From NCBI GenBank assembly GCA_046154965.1, contig JBJXDY010000113.1:12301-76300 (forward strand): a stretch of 64,000 nucleotides of DNA, written 5' to 3'. This stretch comes from DATKFM01 sp046154965 (GTDB lineage: Bacteria > Pseudomonadota > Alphaproteobacteria > Dongiales > Dongiaceae). This document shows positions 1 through 8,257 of this stretch, in pieces. How positions within the stretch are numbered: the first letter of the stretch is position 1; each line of letters starts with the position of its first letter. A program made the position numbers and the translations under genes. The notes beneath the pieces are model-generated. The model was given only the letters and a program-made list of their open reading frames with translations, searched no databases and was not told the DNA's origin.

Positions 1-704
1 ATAAATCCGACAGCGGCGAGCCGGCCGGCTATGTGGTGGATCTCTGCCGCGAAGTGGCCGCGGCGGTGCAGCAGGAGGCGGGCCGCGAGGTCAAGGTCGA
101 GTATGTCATCGTGACGGCCGAGGACCGCTTCGATGCGGTCCAATCCGGCAAGGTCGACATTCTGTGCGAAGCGACCACCGCGACCCTGGCGCGTCGCAAG
201 CTGGTGGATTTCTCGATCATGACCTTCATCGACGGCGCCGGCGTCATGGTGCGCGAGGACGGTCCGCAGAGTTTCGCCGCCATGGCCGGACAGAAGATCG
301 GCGTCCATGCGGGCACGACGACGCAGGCGGCGCTGAGCAAATCCCTCAGCGACAACAAGATCGAGGCCGAAGTGGTCCCGGTCGCAGACCATGTGGATGG
401 GGTGAAAAAGCTGGAGAGCGGCGAACTCGCCGCTTACTTCGCCGACCGGGCGATCCTTTCCTTCCTGCTGATCGGGCCGGAGTCGCCGAAGAACCTGATG
501 ATCGCCAAAGATTACCTGACGCGCGAACCCTATGCCCTGGCCCTGGCCCGCGGCGACGACGGCTTCCGGCTGCTGGTCGACAGCACCCTGGCGCGGCTAT
601 ATCGAAGCAAGACTATCGACAAGATCTTCGCGCGCAACTTCGCCAATGCGAAACCGAGCGAGGTCTTAAAGGCGCTCTACATCATCAACGCGCTGCCGGA
701 ATAG
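1..704 (+). CDS. Periplasmic amino-acid-type substrate-binding protein (5' truncated)
   Basis: Solute-binding protein of the bacterial extracellular family 3 type (polar amino acid ABC systems, PBP type 2 fold). The frame is open to the left edge of the window (KSDSGEPAGYVVDLCREVA), so the signal peptide and first strand are missing; an internal GTG at 33 is not the real start. Typical landmarks are GYVVDLCREVA near the start, then VDFSIMTFIDGAGVMV, then GQKIGVHAGTTTQAAL at the hinge and AYFADRAIL in the ligand lobe. It would bind its ligand in the periplasm and deliver it to a membrane permease, but no permease or ATPase follows, so its partners are either upstream or it works alone. The ligand cannot be read from the sequence. 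Confidence 0.85.
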   Translation, partial: KSDSGEPAGYVVDLCREVAAAVQQEAGREVKVEYVIVTAEDRFDAVQSGKVDILCEATTATLARRKLVDFSIMTFIDGAGVMVREDGPQSFAAMAGQKIGVHAGTTTQAALSKSLSDNKIEAEVVPVADHVDGVKKLESGELAAYFADRAILSFLLIGPESPKNLMIAKDYLTREPYALALARGDDGFRLLVDSTLARLYRSKTIDKIFARNFANAKPSEVLKALYIINALPE

Positions 705-787
705 ACGGCTTCCGGCGACTGTCCCATCGGCCAACGCCGGGCTATCGTGCGGCGCCGATTTCAAGCCGGCAATGCGGAGCCGACAGA

Positions 788-1189
788 ATGCCCAGCGTTA
801 AACCTATCGAGTATGCGGATGCCTCTCCGGAGGTGCGCGCCATCTATGACGACATCATGGCGACGCGCAAGATCGACTGGATCAACAATTTCTGGAAGGT
901 GCTGGCCCATCATCCGGCGACGCTGAAGCGCACTTGGCAGAGCCTGAAGGAAGTGATGGCGCCCGGCGCGCTGGACCCGCTGCTGAAGGAGATGATCTAC
1001 ATCGCCGTCAGCGCCAGCAACAATTGCGAGTACTGCGTCGCCTCCCATACGGCCGCGGCGCGCAAGGCCGGCATGACCGACGCCATGCTCGGCGAATTGC
1101 TGGCGGTCGTCGGCATGGCCAGCGAAACCAATCGGTTGGTGAACGGTTACCGCGTCGAGATTGACGAACGCTTCGAGCCGAAGTTCTAG
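788..1189 (+). CDS. AhpD-like carboxymuconolactone decarboxylase family protein
   Basis: A 133-residue protein of the CMD/AhpD all-helical fold. The redox motif C80-x-x-C83-x3-H87 (NNCEYCVASH) is intact, so it is more likely an alkylhydroperoxidase-type thiol peroxidase/reductase than a decarboxylase. The length is normal for the single-domain family. The start ATG at 788 is preceded by GGAG about 7 bases upstream; the frame is open much further upstream, but that part overlaps the preceding gene and looks like its shadow. The gene stands alone between a binding protein and an opposing HAD gene. Its physiological reductant is unknown. Confidence 0.85.
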   Translation: MPSVKPIEYADASPEVRAIYDDIMATRKIDWINNFWKVLAHHPATLKRTWQSLKEVMAPGALDPLLKEMIYIAVSASNNCEYCVASHTAAARKAGMTDAMLGELLAVVGMASETNRLVNGYRVEIDERFEPKF

Positions 1190-1212
1190 GGCATCGGTGC
1201 GGCGAGCCCCGC

Positions 1213-1932
1213 CTAAGCACCGATCTCGCGCCGGTGCAGTTCCACCAGCGCCGCCATGCTCGGCACCTCGCCGTCGGGCTTCACGGCGCCCACCGGCATG
1301 GTGGCGCCGCCCCCGCTCTTGCCCGCGCGGCGGTTGATCCACATGGTGGCGAGGCCGATCTTCTTGCCCGGCACATGGTCATGGAACAGGCTTTGAGCGG
1401 TGTGGAGGACCTTGTCCTTCGGCACGCCCATCTTCGCCAGGGTTTCCAGCCCGACCTCGAAATGCCGGAGCGCCGGCTTGTAGCTGCCCACATCCTGCGC
1501 CGTTACCACGGCATCGAAGGTCACGCCCAGCTTCTTGTTGCTGTGGGCGAAGGAGGCGCGGTCGATGTTGGAGAGCACCACCAGCTTGTAATACTGCTTC
1601 AGATAGGCGAGTGCCGCCGCGCTGTCGGGAAAGGCTGGCCAGTCCTTGACCGATTGGCCGAAGGCGCGCGTTTCCCCTGCTGTCGCCGGCGCTTTCAGTT
1701 TTTCGCCGATCCGCTGCAGGCCGAGGGCGAGCGCATCCGGATACAGGATCGTCGGCTGCTCGGCCTGGATGCGCGACTCCGCCTCGGCGAACAACTCCAG
1801 CAGCCGGTTATCATCGGCGGAGCTGCCGGTCCGTTTCCGCCAGGGTCCGAAGGCGGCGAGGATGCCGCTCTCCCAATCGATCAGCGTGCCGTAGCAATCG
1901 AATGTGAGGGCCTTGAAATCCTGCAATCGCAT
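1213..1932 (-). CDS. Haloacid dehalogenase type II-like HAD hydrolase
   Basis: A 239-residue HAD-superfamily hydrolase. Motif I is FDCYGTLIDW with nucleophile D12. Motif II is the Ser in LSNIDRA, motif III the Lys in SYKPAL, and motif IV lies near LFHDHVPGKKIGLATMWINR. The layout resembles 2-haloacid dehalogenase type II. Related proteins act on haloacids or on phosphorylated small molecules, and the substrate cannot be assigned here. ATG at 1932 is chosen because GGAG lies 6 bases upstream; an in-frame TTG at 1950 is weaker. The gene diverges from the DMT permease at 1998. Confidence 0.85.
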   Translation of the reverse strand: MRLQDFKALTFDCYGTLIDWESGILAAFGPWRKRTGSSADDNRLLELFAEAESRIQAEQPTILYPDALALGLQRIGEKLKAPATAGETRAFGQSVKDWPAFPDSAAALAYLKQYYKLVVLSNIDRASFAHSNKKLGVTFDAVVTAQDVGSYKPALRHFEVGLETLAKMGVPKDKVLHTAQSLFHDHVPGKKIGLATMWINRRAGKSGGGATMPVGAVKPDGEVPSMAALVELHRREIGA

Positions 1933-1997
1933 ATGTTTCTCCGGGGACAACAGGGCGCTGCTTGACAGTTTCCTACCGCAGCCGATAACGCTCCGCC

Positions 1998-2912
1998 ATG
2001 GCAGAAATCATCGTGAGCAAATCTGGTGCCGGAAACCGCCTGCGCGCAACCGTGATCGGCGGTATCGCGGTTCTCCTGTGGGCGACGCTGGCGCTCCTGA
2101 CGACGGCAACGCAGCCGGTGCCGCCATTCCAGCTGATGGCGCTCACTTTCGGAATTGCGTTCCTGTTGGCCCTCGGAAAATGGTCAATCGAACGCTGGCG
2201 CGGCGGCCCGCCCGTGTTCTCGCACCTGCGCCAGCCCGGCCGCGTCTGGGCGCTCGGCGTGGCCGGCCTGTTCGGCTACCACTTCTTCTACTTCACGGCG
2301 CTCGGCATTGCCCCGCCGGCCGATGCCAGCCTGATCGCCTTTCTATGGCCGCTGCTGATCGTGCTGCTGTCGGCGCTGCTGCCAGGCGAGCGGCTGCGCT
2401 GGTGGCATCTGGCCGGCGGCGTTGCCGGGCTGGTGGGCGCCGGTCTTCTGGTGACGCGCGGCGGCGGCATGGCGCTGCGTCCCGAATTCATCGTTGGCTA
2501 TCTGGCCGCACTCGCCTGCGCCGTCACATGGTCCACATATTCGGTGATCAGCCGCCGGTTCGGTGAAGTGGCGAGCGATGCGGTCGGCGGCTTCTGCGGC
2601 GCCACGGCCGTGCTCGGACTGATCTCCCATGTTTTGTTCGAGCAAACGCAATGGCCCGACGCATCGGGTTGGCTTGCGGTGATTGCCCTGGGAATCGGCC
2701 CGGTCGGCGCCGCCTTCTTCGTCTGGGATTACGGCGTCAAGCATGGCGACATCAAAGCGCTTGGCGCTTTGGCCTACGCGGCGCCGCTGCTATCGACGCT
2801 GCTGCTGATCATCTTCGGCCGCGCCGAGGCCAGCGGGACGATCGCGCTGGCCTGCATCCTGATCGTCGGCGGCGCAGTGCTGGCCAGCGGCGACATGTTG
2901 CGGCAGCGCTAG
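1998..2912 (+). CDS. DMT-superfamily (EamA) permease, YddG-like
   Basis: A 304-residue inner-membrane protein with about ten hydrophobic segments in two EamA repeats. The segment GYHFFYFTALGIAPPADASL followed by a WPLLIVLLSALLPGE stretch resembles YddG-type aromatic amino acid exporters, which suggests metabolite efflux; the substrate is an inference. The start is the ATG at 1998. Its last four bases overlap tail-to-tail with the convergent cupin gene, so the two share a compact 3' junction. Confidence 0.85.
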   Translation: MAEIIVSKSGAGNRLRATVIGGIAVLLWATLALLTTATQPVPPFQLMALTFGIAFLLALGKWSIERWRGGPPVFSHLRQPGRVWALGVAGLFGYHFFYFTALGIAPPADASLIAFLWPLLIVLLSALLPGERLRWWHLAGGVAGLVGAGLLVTRGGGMALRPEFIVGYLAALACAVTWSTYSVISRRFGEVASDAVGGFCGATAVLGLISHVLFEQTQWPDASGWLAVIALGIGPVGAAFFVWDYGVKHGDIKALGALAYAAPLLSTLLLIIFGRAEASGTIALACILIVGGAVLASGDMLRQR

Positions 2913-3340
2913 CGGCCCGGTTCCCAGCCCGGCGGGGCCATCTCGAAGGCGCTGAACTCGAAGGCCGGCGCCACGGTGCAGGTCACCAGCCCCCAATCGC
3001 CCAGCGGCCGCGCGGCCGGCCAGAAATTCGCTGGCACGGCCGCCTGCGGCCGCTCGCCCTGCGCAAGGTTCGGGCCGAGGCGGACGGCATCGCTGCGCTT
3101 GCCATCGGGCGAGAGCCGCAGTTCGAGCGGCCCGCCGGCATGATAGAGCCAGATCTCGGTTGCATCCTTCACCCGGTGCCAGCGGGATTCTTCGCCCGCC
3201 GCAAGCAGATAGTAGATCGCCGTCAGCACGCCGCGCCCGCCGCCGGGCGGCTGGTGGCGATAGGTTTCCGCGTAATGGCCGCCTTCCGGGTGCGGCTGCA
3301 GCCTCAGCCGCTCGATGATTCCGGCCGCCTCCGGCGTCAT
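2909..3340 (-). CDS. Cupin-5 (DUF985) family protein
   Basis: A 143-residue single-domain cupin of the DUF985 type. It shows the family signature HPEGGHYAETYR near the N-terminus, AIYYLL, then WHRVKDATEIWLYHAGGPLEL, with ANFWPAA and TVAPAFEFSAFEMA in the C-terminal half. Members are small beta-barrel proteins of uncertain function, some annotated as sugar-epimerase-like. ATG at 3340 is preferred because longer starts run into the GST gene (stop at 3349), which lies 8 bases upstream in the same orientation, so the two are probably co-transcribed. Confidence 0.85.
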   Translation of the reverse strand: MTPEAAGIIERLRLQPHPEGGHYAETYRHQPPGGGRGVLTAIYYLLAAGEESRWHRVKDATEIWLYHAGGPLELRLSPDGKRSDAVRLGPNLAQGERPQAAVPANFWPAARPLGDWGLVTCTVAPAFEFSAFEMAPPGWEPGR

Positions 3341-3348
3341 CGCCGCGG

Positions 3349-3960
3349 TCAGCCGGGCGGCACCGTGGCGGTCATGGACGGCCGCTGGGAAAAGGCTTCG
3401 AACCACTTCGCCAGTTTCGGCCGGCTCTGCCGCCAATTGTCGCCGCCATGGCGCAGGTCCATGTAGCCAAGGGCGCAGGCCACGGTGATGGCGCCGATAT
3501 CGGTGGCGCCCTTGGGATCGCCCAGCTTGTCCGCCTCCGCTTCCAGGCTGTCCAGCGCGCCGGCGATGACCTTGCGCTGCTTATCTTGCGCCGCCGGCGA
3601 CCGTTCGTTTTCCGGACGGCGCCCTTCCATCACCCGCGCCACTGCCGCATCCATGATGCCGTCGGCCAGCGCCTGCCGCCGAAGCGCCGCCCAGCGCAGA
3701 GGACCGGCCGGCGGAAACAGCTTGGCGCCGTTGTGCAGGCTGTCGAGATATTCGCAGATCACCGGAGAGTCGTAGAGCGCCTGCCCATCATCGGTGATCA
3801 GGCAGGGCACCTTGCCTAGCGGATTGTCTTTCGCCACCTCGCTGCCAGGCCCGAGCACGCTGGCGGGGGCGCGCTGGATCTTGCCGTCGATGCCGGCCTC
3901 CGCAGCCAGGACGGTGATCTTGCGGACGAATGGGCTGGTGCCCGAGAAATAGAGCTTCAT
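3349..3960 (-). CDS. Glutathione S-transferase family protein
   Basis: A 203-residue cytosolic GST. The thioredoxin-like N-terminal domain begins MKLYFSGTSPFVRKI, with the catalytic-region Ser/Thr in GTSPFVRK and the glutathione-binding NPLGKVPCL (cis-Pro) and LYDSPVICEYLD motifs. The alpha-helical C-terminal domain follows (residues about 85-200). ATG at 3960 gives the canonical beta-1 start; upstream in-frame residues are not GST-like. It conjugates or reduces electrophiles with glutathione, substrate unknown. It is first of a GST-cupin pair. Confidence 0.9.
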   Translation of the reverse strand: MKLYFSGTSPFVRKITVLAAEAGIDGKIQRAPASVLGPGSEVAKDNPLGKVPCLITDDGQALYDSPVICEYLDSLHNGAKLFPPAGPLRWAALRRQALADGIMDAAVARVMEGRRPENERSPAAQDKQRKVIAGALDSLEAEADKLGDPKGATDIGAITVACALGYMDLRHGGDNWRQSRPKLAKWFEAFSQRPSMTATVPPG

Positions 3961-4123
3961 GATAGGTTTCCCGTGATGGTGGCGCAGGCGCGACTTGGCC
4001 GCCAGCATGGCTAATCATGTACGACTTGTCCAATTGGCGACAGCAAGACGCCTGATTGTCCATTTGCGTTACCAGGGGGCACACTGCAGAATCTGTACTT
4101 CAATTCCTGCATTGGCCCTCCCA

Positions 4124-5311
4124 ATGAAAATCATCGATCTCAAGACCTTCGTCGTCGGCAATCCGCCGCCGTCTTTCGGCGGCCGCTACTTCGTCTTCCT
4201 CAAGCTCGTCACCGACAACGGCATCGAGGGCGTGGGCGAAGTCTATGCCGACACCTTCGGCGGCCACACCATGGCGCAGATGGTTAAGGACGTTTTCGAG
4301 CGCCATGTGCTGGGCATGGATCCGTTCCGCATCGAGACCATGTGGCGCCGTGTCTACGGCTCCGGCTACACGCTGCGGCCGGATATCTCGCTGATGGGGG
4401 TGCTGTCGGGGCTGGAATGCGCCCTCTGGGACATCATCGGCAAGGCGGTCAACAAACCGGTCTATGAGCTGTTGGGCGGCAAGGTGCATGAGCGCCTGCG
4501 CAGCTACACCTACATTTATCCCGAGGGCAACGAGACCGACGCGATCTATCACGATGCCGAGCAGTCGGCCCGCCGCGCCGCCGAATATGTAAGACAGGGC
4601 TTCACCGCGGTGAAATTCGATCCCGCGGCGCCCTATTCCGTCTTCGATCCGCGCCAGCCGTCGCTGGAAACGCTGGCGCTGTCGGAGAAGTTCGTGCGGC
4701 TGCTGCGCGAAGCGGTGGGCACCAAGGCGGATCTGCTGTTCGGCACCCATGGGCAATTCACCGCCTCCGGCGCCATCCGGCTGGCGAAACGGCTCGAGCC
4801 CTACGATCCGCTCTGGCTGGAGGAGCCGACGCCGCCGGAAATGCCGGAGGAGATGGCGCTGGTGGCCCGCGCCACCTCGATCCCCATCGCCACCGGCGAG
4901 CGGCTGACGACCAAGTACGAATTCGCCCGGGTGCTGGAATGCCGCGCCGCCTCGATCCTGCAGATGGCGCTGGGCCGTGTCGGCGGCCTGCTGGAGGCGA
5001 AGAAAATCGCCGGCATGGCCGAGGCGCACTACGCCCAAATCGCGCCGCACCTCTATTGCGGGCCGATCGAAGGCGCTGCCAATATCCAGCTTTCGGCCTG
5101 CATCCCGAACTTCCTGATCCTCGAAAGCATCCAGACCTGGAGCGGCTTCCATTCGAAAATCCTGAAGAAGCCGATCCGCTGGGAGGAAGGCTATGTGATT
5201 CCATCCAGCGAACCTGGCCTGGGGGTCGAACTGAATGAGGAGGTGGCCCTCGCCCATCCCTACACCGGCGACAAACTGCATCTGGAAATGACCAATCACC
5301 CGGTTCAGTGA
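4124..5311 (+). CDS. Mandelate racemase/muconate lactonizing enzyme (enolase superfamily)
   Basis: A 395-residue enolase-superfamily protein, probably a sugar-acid dehydratase or cycloisomerase. The N-terminal capping domain spans about 1-120 and the TIM barrel about 130-370. Barrel landmarks are AVKFDPAAPY (strand 2), WLEEP with E233 (strand 4), TGERL with E259 (strand 5) and APHLYCGPIEGAANIQLSA (strand 7-8). E233 and E259 are metal ligands. The residue 26 positions before E233, where the first ligand Asp normally sits, is G207 (LLFGTHGQ). It heads an operon with a beta-hydroxyacid dehydrogenase and an MFS carrier, which suggests catabolism of an imported hydroxy or sugar acid. Confidence 0.85.
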   Translation: MKIIDLKTFVVGNPPPSFGGRYFVFLKLVTDNGIEGVGEVYADTFGGHTMAQMVKDVFERHVLGMDPFRIETMWRRVYGSGYTLRPDISLMGVLSGLECALWDIIGKAVNKPVYELLGGKVHERLRSYTYIYPEGNETDAIYHDAEQSARRAAEYVRQGFTAVKFDPAAPYSVFDPRQPSLETLALSEKFVRLLREAVGTKADLLFGTHGQFTASGAIRLAKRLEPYDPLWLEEPTPPEMPEEMALVARATSIPIATGERLTTKYEFARVLECRAASILQMALGRVGGLLEAKKIAGMAEAHYAQIAPHLYCGPIEGAANIQLSACIPNFLILESIQTWSGFHSKILKKPIRWEEGYVIPSSEPGLGVELNEEVALAHPYTGDKLHLEMTNHPVQ

Positions 5312-5333
5312 TTCAACCGACGCAAGAGAACCC

Positions 5334-6254
5334 ATGACGACGATACGCTACGGATACATCGGACTCGGCCATCTCGGCACAAAGCTCGCCGGCAGCCTGC
5401 TGCGCGAAGGTTTTGCGTTGACGGTGCACGATCTGAACAAGGATCTCGCCGCGCCGCTGCTGGCCCGCGGCGCAACTTGGGCCGATACGCCGAAGGCGCT
5501 GGCGGCCGGCTGCGATGCGGTCATCACTTGCCTGCCATCTCCGGCGGTGTCGGAGAGGGTGCTTTGCGGCGCCGATGGCATCCTCGCGGGCTTGAAGCGC
5601 GGCGGCACCTGGATCGAGATGAGCACCCTCGGCCGCGACGATACTCTTCGCCTGGCTGCACGAGCGGCGGACAAGGGCATTGCCACCCTTGAATCGCCTG
5701 TCACCGGCGGGGTGCATCGCGCCGCGGCCGGCAAGATCACCGTGCTGGCCGGCGGCGACAAGGCGCTGTTCGAGACGCATCGCCCCGCGCTCGAGGCGAT
5801 GGGCGGCGAGATCTTCTACATGGGGCCGCTCGGCTCTGCCGCCGTGATTAAGGTGATCACCAACATGCTCGCCTTCATCCATCTGGTGGCGGCGGGCGAG
5901 GCGCTGATGCTGGCCAAGCGCGGCGGCCTCGACCTGTCGCAGGCCTTTCACGCCATCAAGGCCAGCTCCGGCAACAGCTTCGTCCACGAGACCGAGAGCC
6001 AGCTGATCCTGAACGGCAGCTACAACATCAATTTCACCATGGATCTGGCGCTGAAGGATCTGGGTTTTGCCGCCGGCTTCGGCCGCGAGTTCGGCGTGCC
6101 GCTGGATCTGGCGGCGCTGACGCTCCGGACATTCGAGCGGGCGGCGGCGGCCTATGGCGGCGGCGCCTGGTCCACCATGGTGGTTAAGCTGCTGGAAGAT
6201 GCGCTGAAGACCGATCTGCGCGCGCCAGGATTTCCCGCCGAGCTTAATGAATAG
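5334..6254 (+). CDS. NAD(P)-dependent beta-hydroxyacid dehydrogenase (3-hydroxyisobutyrate dehydrogenase family)
   Basis: A 306-residue member of the 6-phosphogluconate / 3-hydroxyisobutyrate dehydrogenase family. The Rossmann motif GYIGLGHLGTKLAGSL is at residues 7-22, SPVTGGVHRAAAGKITVLAG is the substrate-binding motif, and the catalytic Lys lies in GSAAVIKVITNML (normally GxxxxxK). The C-terminal all-helical domain follows. It oxidises a beta-hydroxyacid, or reduces a semialdehyde such as tartronate semialdehyde. It starts 22 bases after the enolase-family gene and its end overlaps the MFS gene by 8 bases, so the three genes form one operon. Confidence 0.88.
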   Translation: MTTIRYGYIGLGHLGTKLAGSLLREGFALTVHDLNKDLAAPLLARGATWADTPKALAAGCDAVITCLPSPAVSERVLCGADGILAGLKRGGTWIEMSTLGRDDTLRLAARAADKGIATLESPVTGGVHRAAAGKITVLAGGDKALFETHRPALEAMGGEIFYMGPLGSAAVIKVITNMLAFIHLVAAGEALMLAKRGGLDLSQAFHAIKASSGNSFVHETESQLILNGSYNINFTMDLALKDLGFAAGFGREFGVPLDLAALTLRTFERAAAAYGGGAWSTMVVKLLEDALKTDLRAPGFPAELNE

Positions 6255-7455
6255 GGCACCGGACGATTTCCATTCATGGCGCCGGCTCGCCGTGTCGCTG
6301 GCGCTCAGCACGATTGGCGGCGTCGGCCTGTGGTCGGCGGTCGTCGTGCTGCCCGTGATCGAGACCGAATTCGCCGTCGACCGCGGCGGCGCGTCGCTGC
6401 CCTACACGGCGACCATGGTGGGGTTCGCGGCTGGCGGCATCCTGATCGGCCGCTTCGCCGACCGGCTGGGCATTATGCTGCCGCTGCTCATGGGCGCCGT
6501 GGCGCTCGGTATTGGCTTCTTGGCGGCGGCGCTGTCGGCGAGCTATTGGCAGTTCGTCATCGCGCAGGCGCTGCTGATCGGCATGCTCGGCAGCTCCGCG
6601 ACGTTCGGTCCGCTGGTGGCCGACGTGTCCCACTGGTTCGTCAGGCAGCGCGGCATTGCAGTGGCCATCGTCGCCAGCGGCAACTATCTCGCGGGCACCT
6701 TCTGGCCGCCATTGCTGCAGGATATGTTCGACGCCGTCGGCTGGCGCCATACTTACATGATCGTCGGTGCGATCTGCGTGGTGACAATGGTGCCGCTGTC
6801 GTTGCTGTTGCGGGCGCGGCCGGCGCTGGAGGATGCGGCCGGGCCCCTGCCGGCGCAGGCGGCGTCCGGCCGGATGCCTCTTTCGCCCGCCGTTCTTCAG
6901 GCGATACTGGTGACCGCGGCCCTGGCCTGCTGCATCGCCATGTCCATGCCGCAGGTGCATATCATCGCCTATTGCGCCGATCTCGGTTACGGAACTGGAC
7001 GTGGCGCCGAAATGCTGTCGCTGATCTTGGGTTTCGGCGTGGTCAGCCGCCTCGCTTCCGGTCTGATCGCCGACCGCATCGGCGGCCTCGGCACTCTGAT
7101 TGTGGGCTCGTCGCTGCAGTGCCTGGCGCTGATCTTCTATTTGCCGTTCGACGGCCTGATGTCGCTCTACATCGTCTCGGCCCTGTTCGGACTGGCGCAG
7201 GGCGGCATCGTGCCGAGCTACGCGCTGATCGTGCGGGACTATTTCCCGGCGCGGGAAGCCGGCGCGCGAGTCAGTCTCGTGCTCATGGCGAGCGTCGTCG
7301 GCATGGCCATCGGCGGCTGGATGTCAGGCGAGATCTTCGATCTCACGGGCTCCTATCAGGCAGCCTTCCTCAACGGCATCGCCTTCAACTTCCTGAACAT
7401 CGGCGTCGCTTTCTGGCTCCTGATGGGGCGATCCAGGATGAGGGTCGCGATGTAG
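6247..7455 (+). CDS. MFS transporter
   Basis: A 402-residue major facilitator with twelve predicted membrane segments. The cytoplasmic loop 2-3 motif is ILIGRFADRLG and its repeat in the second half is ASGLIADRIGG. It resembles the oxalate/formate antiporter - monocarboxylate group, which fits import of an organic or sugar acid for the two upstream enzymes. The ATG lies inside the end of the dehydrogenase gene (8-base overlap), indicating translational coupling. The substrate is inferred from context only. Confidence 0.85.
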   Translation: MNRAPDDFHSWRRLAVSLALSTIGGVGLWSAVVVLPVIETEFAVDRGGASLPYTATMVGFAAGGILIGRFADRLGIMLPLLMGAVALGIGFLAAALSASYWQFVIAQALLIGMLGSSATFGPLVADVSHWFVRQRGIAVAIVASGNYLAGTFWPPLLQDMFDAVGWRHTYMIVGAICVVTMVPLSLLLRARPALEDAAGPLPAQAASGRMPLSPAVLQAILVTAALACCIAMSMPQVHIIAYCADLGYGTGRGAEMLSLILGFGVVSRLASGLIADRIGGLGTLIVGSSLQCLALIFYLPFDGLMSLYIVSALFGLAQGGIVPSYALIVRDYFPAREAGARVSLVLMASVVGMAIGGWMSGEIFDLTGSYQAAFLNGIAFNFLNIGVAFWLLMGRSRMRVAM

Positions 7456-7459
7456 ATTG

Positions 7460-7620
7460 ACGCCTCGCCCCCCGAAGTGGGGAAGGGCATGCGCCATCCG
7501 CGTTCAGCGGATGGCGCAGAGCCTGCCCCGGACTCGATCCGGGGTGAGGGGCTGGCGCCAAGCCGTCACCCCGCCGCATTCGCCGAACGCGGATGTGGCA
7601 TCCCTCTTGCGCTCCGCGGG
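7460..7620. repeat. Composite palindromic intergenic repeat, copy 1
   Basis: Non-coding stretch between convergent genes. It holds a perfect 11-bp stem with 5-base loop (7491-7501 / 7507-7517, loop gttca), a second hairpin around CCCGGACTCGATCCGGG, and an inverted partner (about 7570-7595) that reads GCCACATCCGCGTTCGGCG on the minus strand. The flanks are CCTCGCCCCCC on the left and GGGCGAGGGG on the right. The same architecture recurs at 12238-12460. No ORF with coding character is present. Confidence 0.7.
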
Positions 7621-7657
7621 CGAGGGGACAGATTCCTCTATGCGCGCCTATAGGAAG

Positions 7658-8248
7658 TCAATTCAGCGGAATCTCGTTCTCCGCTTTGCTCTGCTGATAT
7701 GACTGCGACAGTGTATCGTATTTCGCCGTGATCGCATTGATGCGCTTCTGCAACGCGTCCCGGTCGGCGTTTGGTAGTCCTGCAACGATCCTTTGGATGG
7801 AGTATCCCGTCCAATAGCTGTTGCTGGCGTTATAGCCGCCGGGCTCCAACGTGAAGACCTCTTTAAGAATCCGCAGGTCATGGGGAATCGCGAAGGAATC
7901 CCGCGAATCCTCATGGCTGAACAAATAGTAAAAGTTGTCGAAGCCGGTCCAGGTGATGGCTGAGAGGCAGAGCGAGCAGGGCTCGTGAGTGGCGATGAAG
8001 ACACAGTCCTTTGTCTCCGGCCGCGCCGAGGCCGGCAGCTCGTAGAATCGCTTGAGGGCATGCACCTCGCCATGCCAAAGCGGGTTCTCGATCTCGTTAT
8101 TGGTTTCCGCCAGGACAAGGGACAGATCGGCCTTACGCAGGATTGCAGAACCGAAAATCTTGTTGCCCTTGCCTACTCCCGCAGCAGTCAACGGCAGGAT
8201 GTCTTGCTCGATCACCTCGAGGATGCGCGGCAGCAGGACGTTGCTCAT
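7658..8248 (-). CDS. Cytidine/deoxycytidylate deaminase-fold nucleoside deaminase
   Basis: A 196-residue zinc deaminase. The zinc site is HGEVHAL (His ligand and catalytic Glu) and PCSLCLSAI (two Cys ligands). The usual HAE is HGE here. Beyond the core there is a C-terminal extension of about 70 residues (GYNASNSYWTGYSIQRIV and on). It hydrolytically deaminates an amino-purine or pyrimidine base or nucleoside, exact substrate unknown. It starts 9 bases after the stop of the ABC permease gene, as the last gene of the importer operon, so the imported solute may be its substrate. Confidence 0.8.
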   Translation of the reverse strand: MSNVLLPRILEVIEQDILPLTAAGVGKGNKIFGSAILRKADLSLVLAETNNEIENPLWHGEVHALKRFYELPASARPETKDCVFIATHEPCSLCLSAITWTGFDNFYYLFSHEDSRDSFAIPHDLRILKEVFTLEPGGYNASNSYWTGYSIQRIVAGLPNADRDALQKRINAITAKYDTLSQSYQQSKAENEIPLN

Positions 8249-8257
8249 GGGCGCAGC

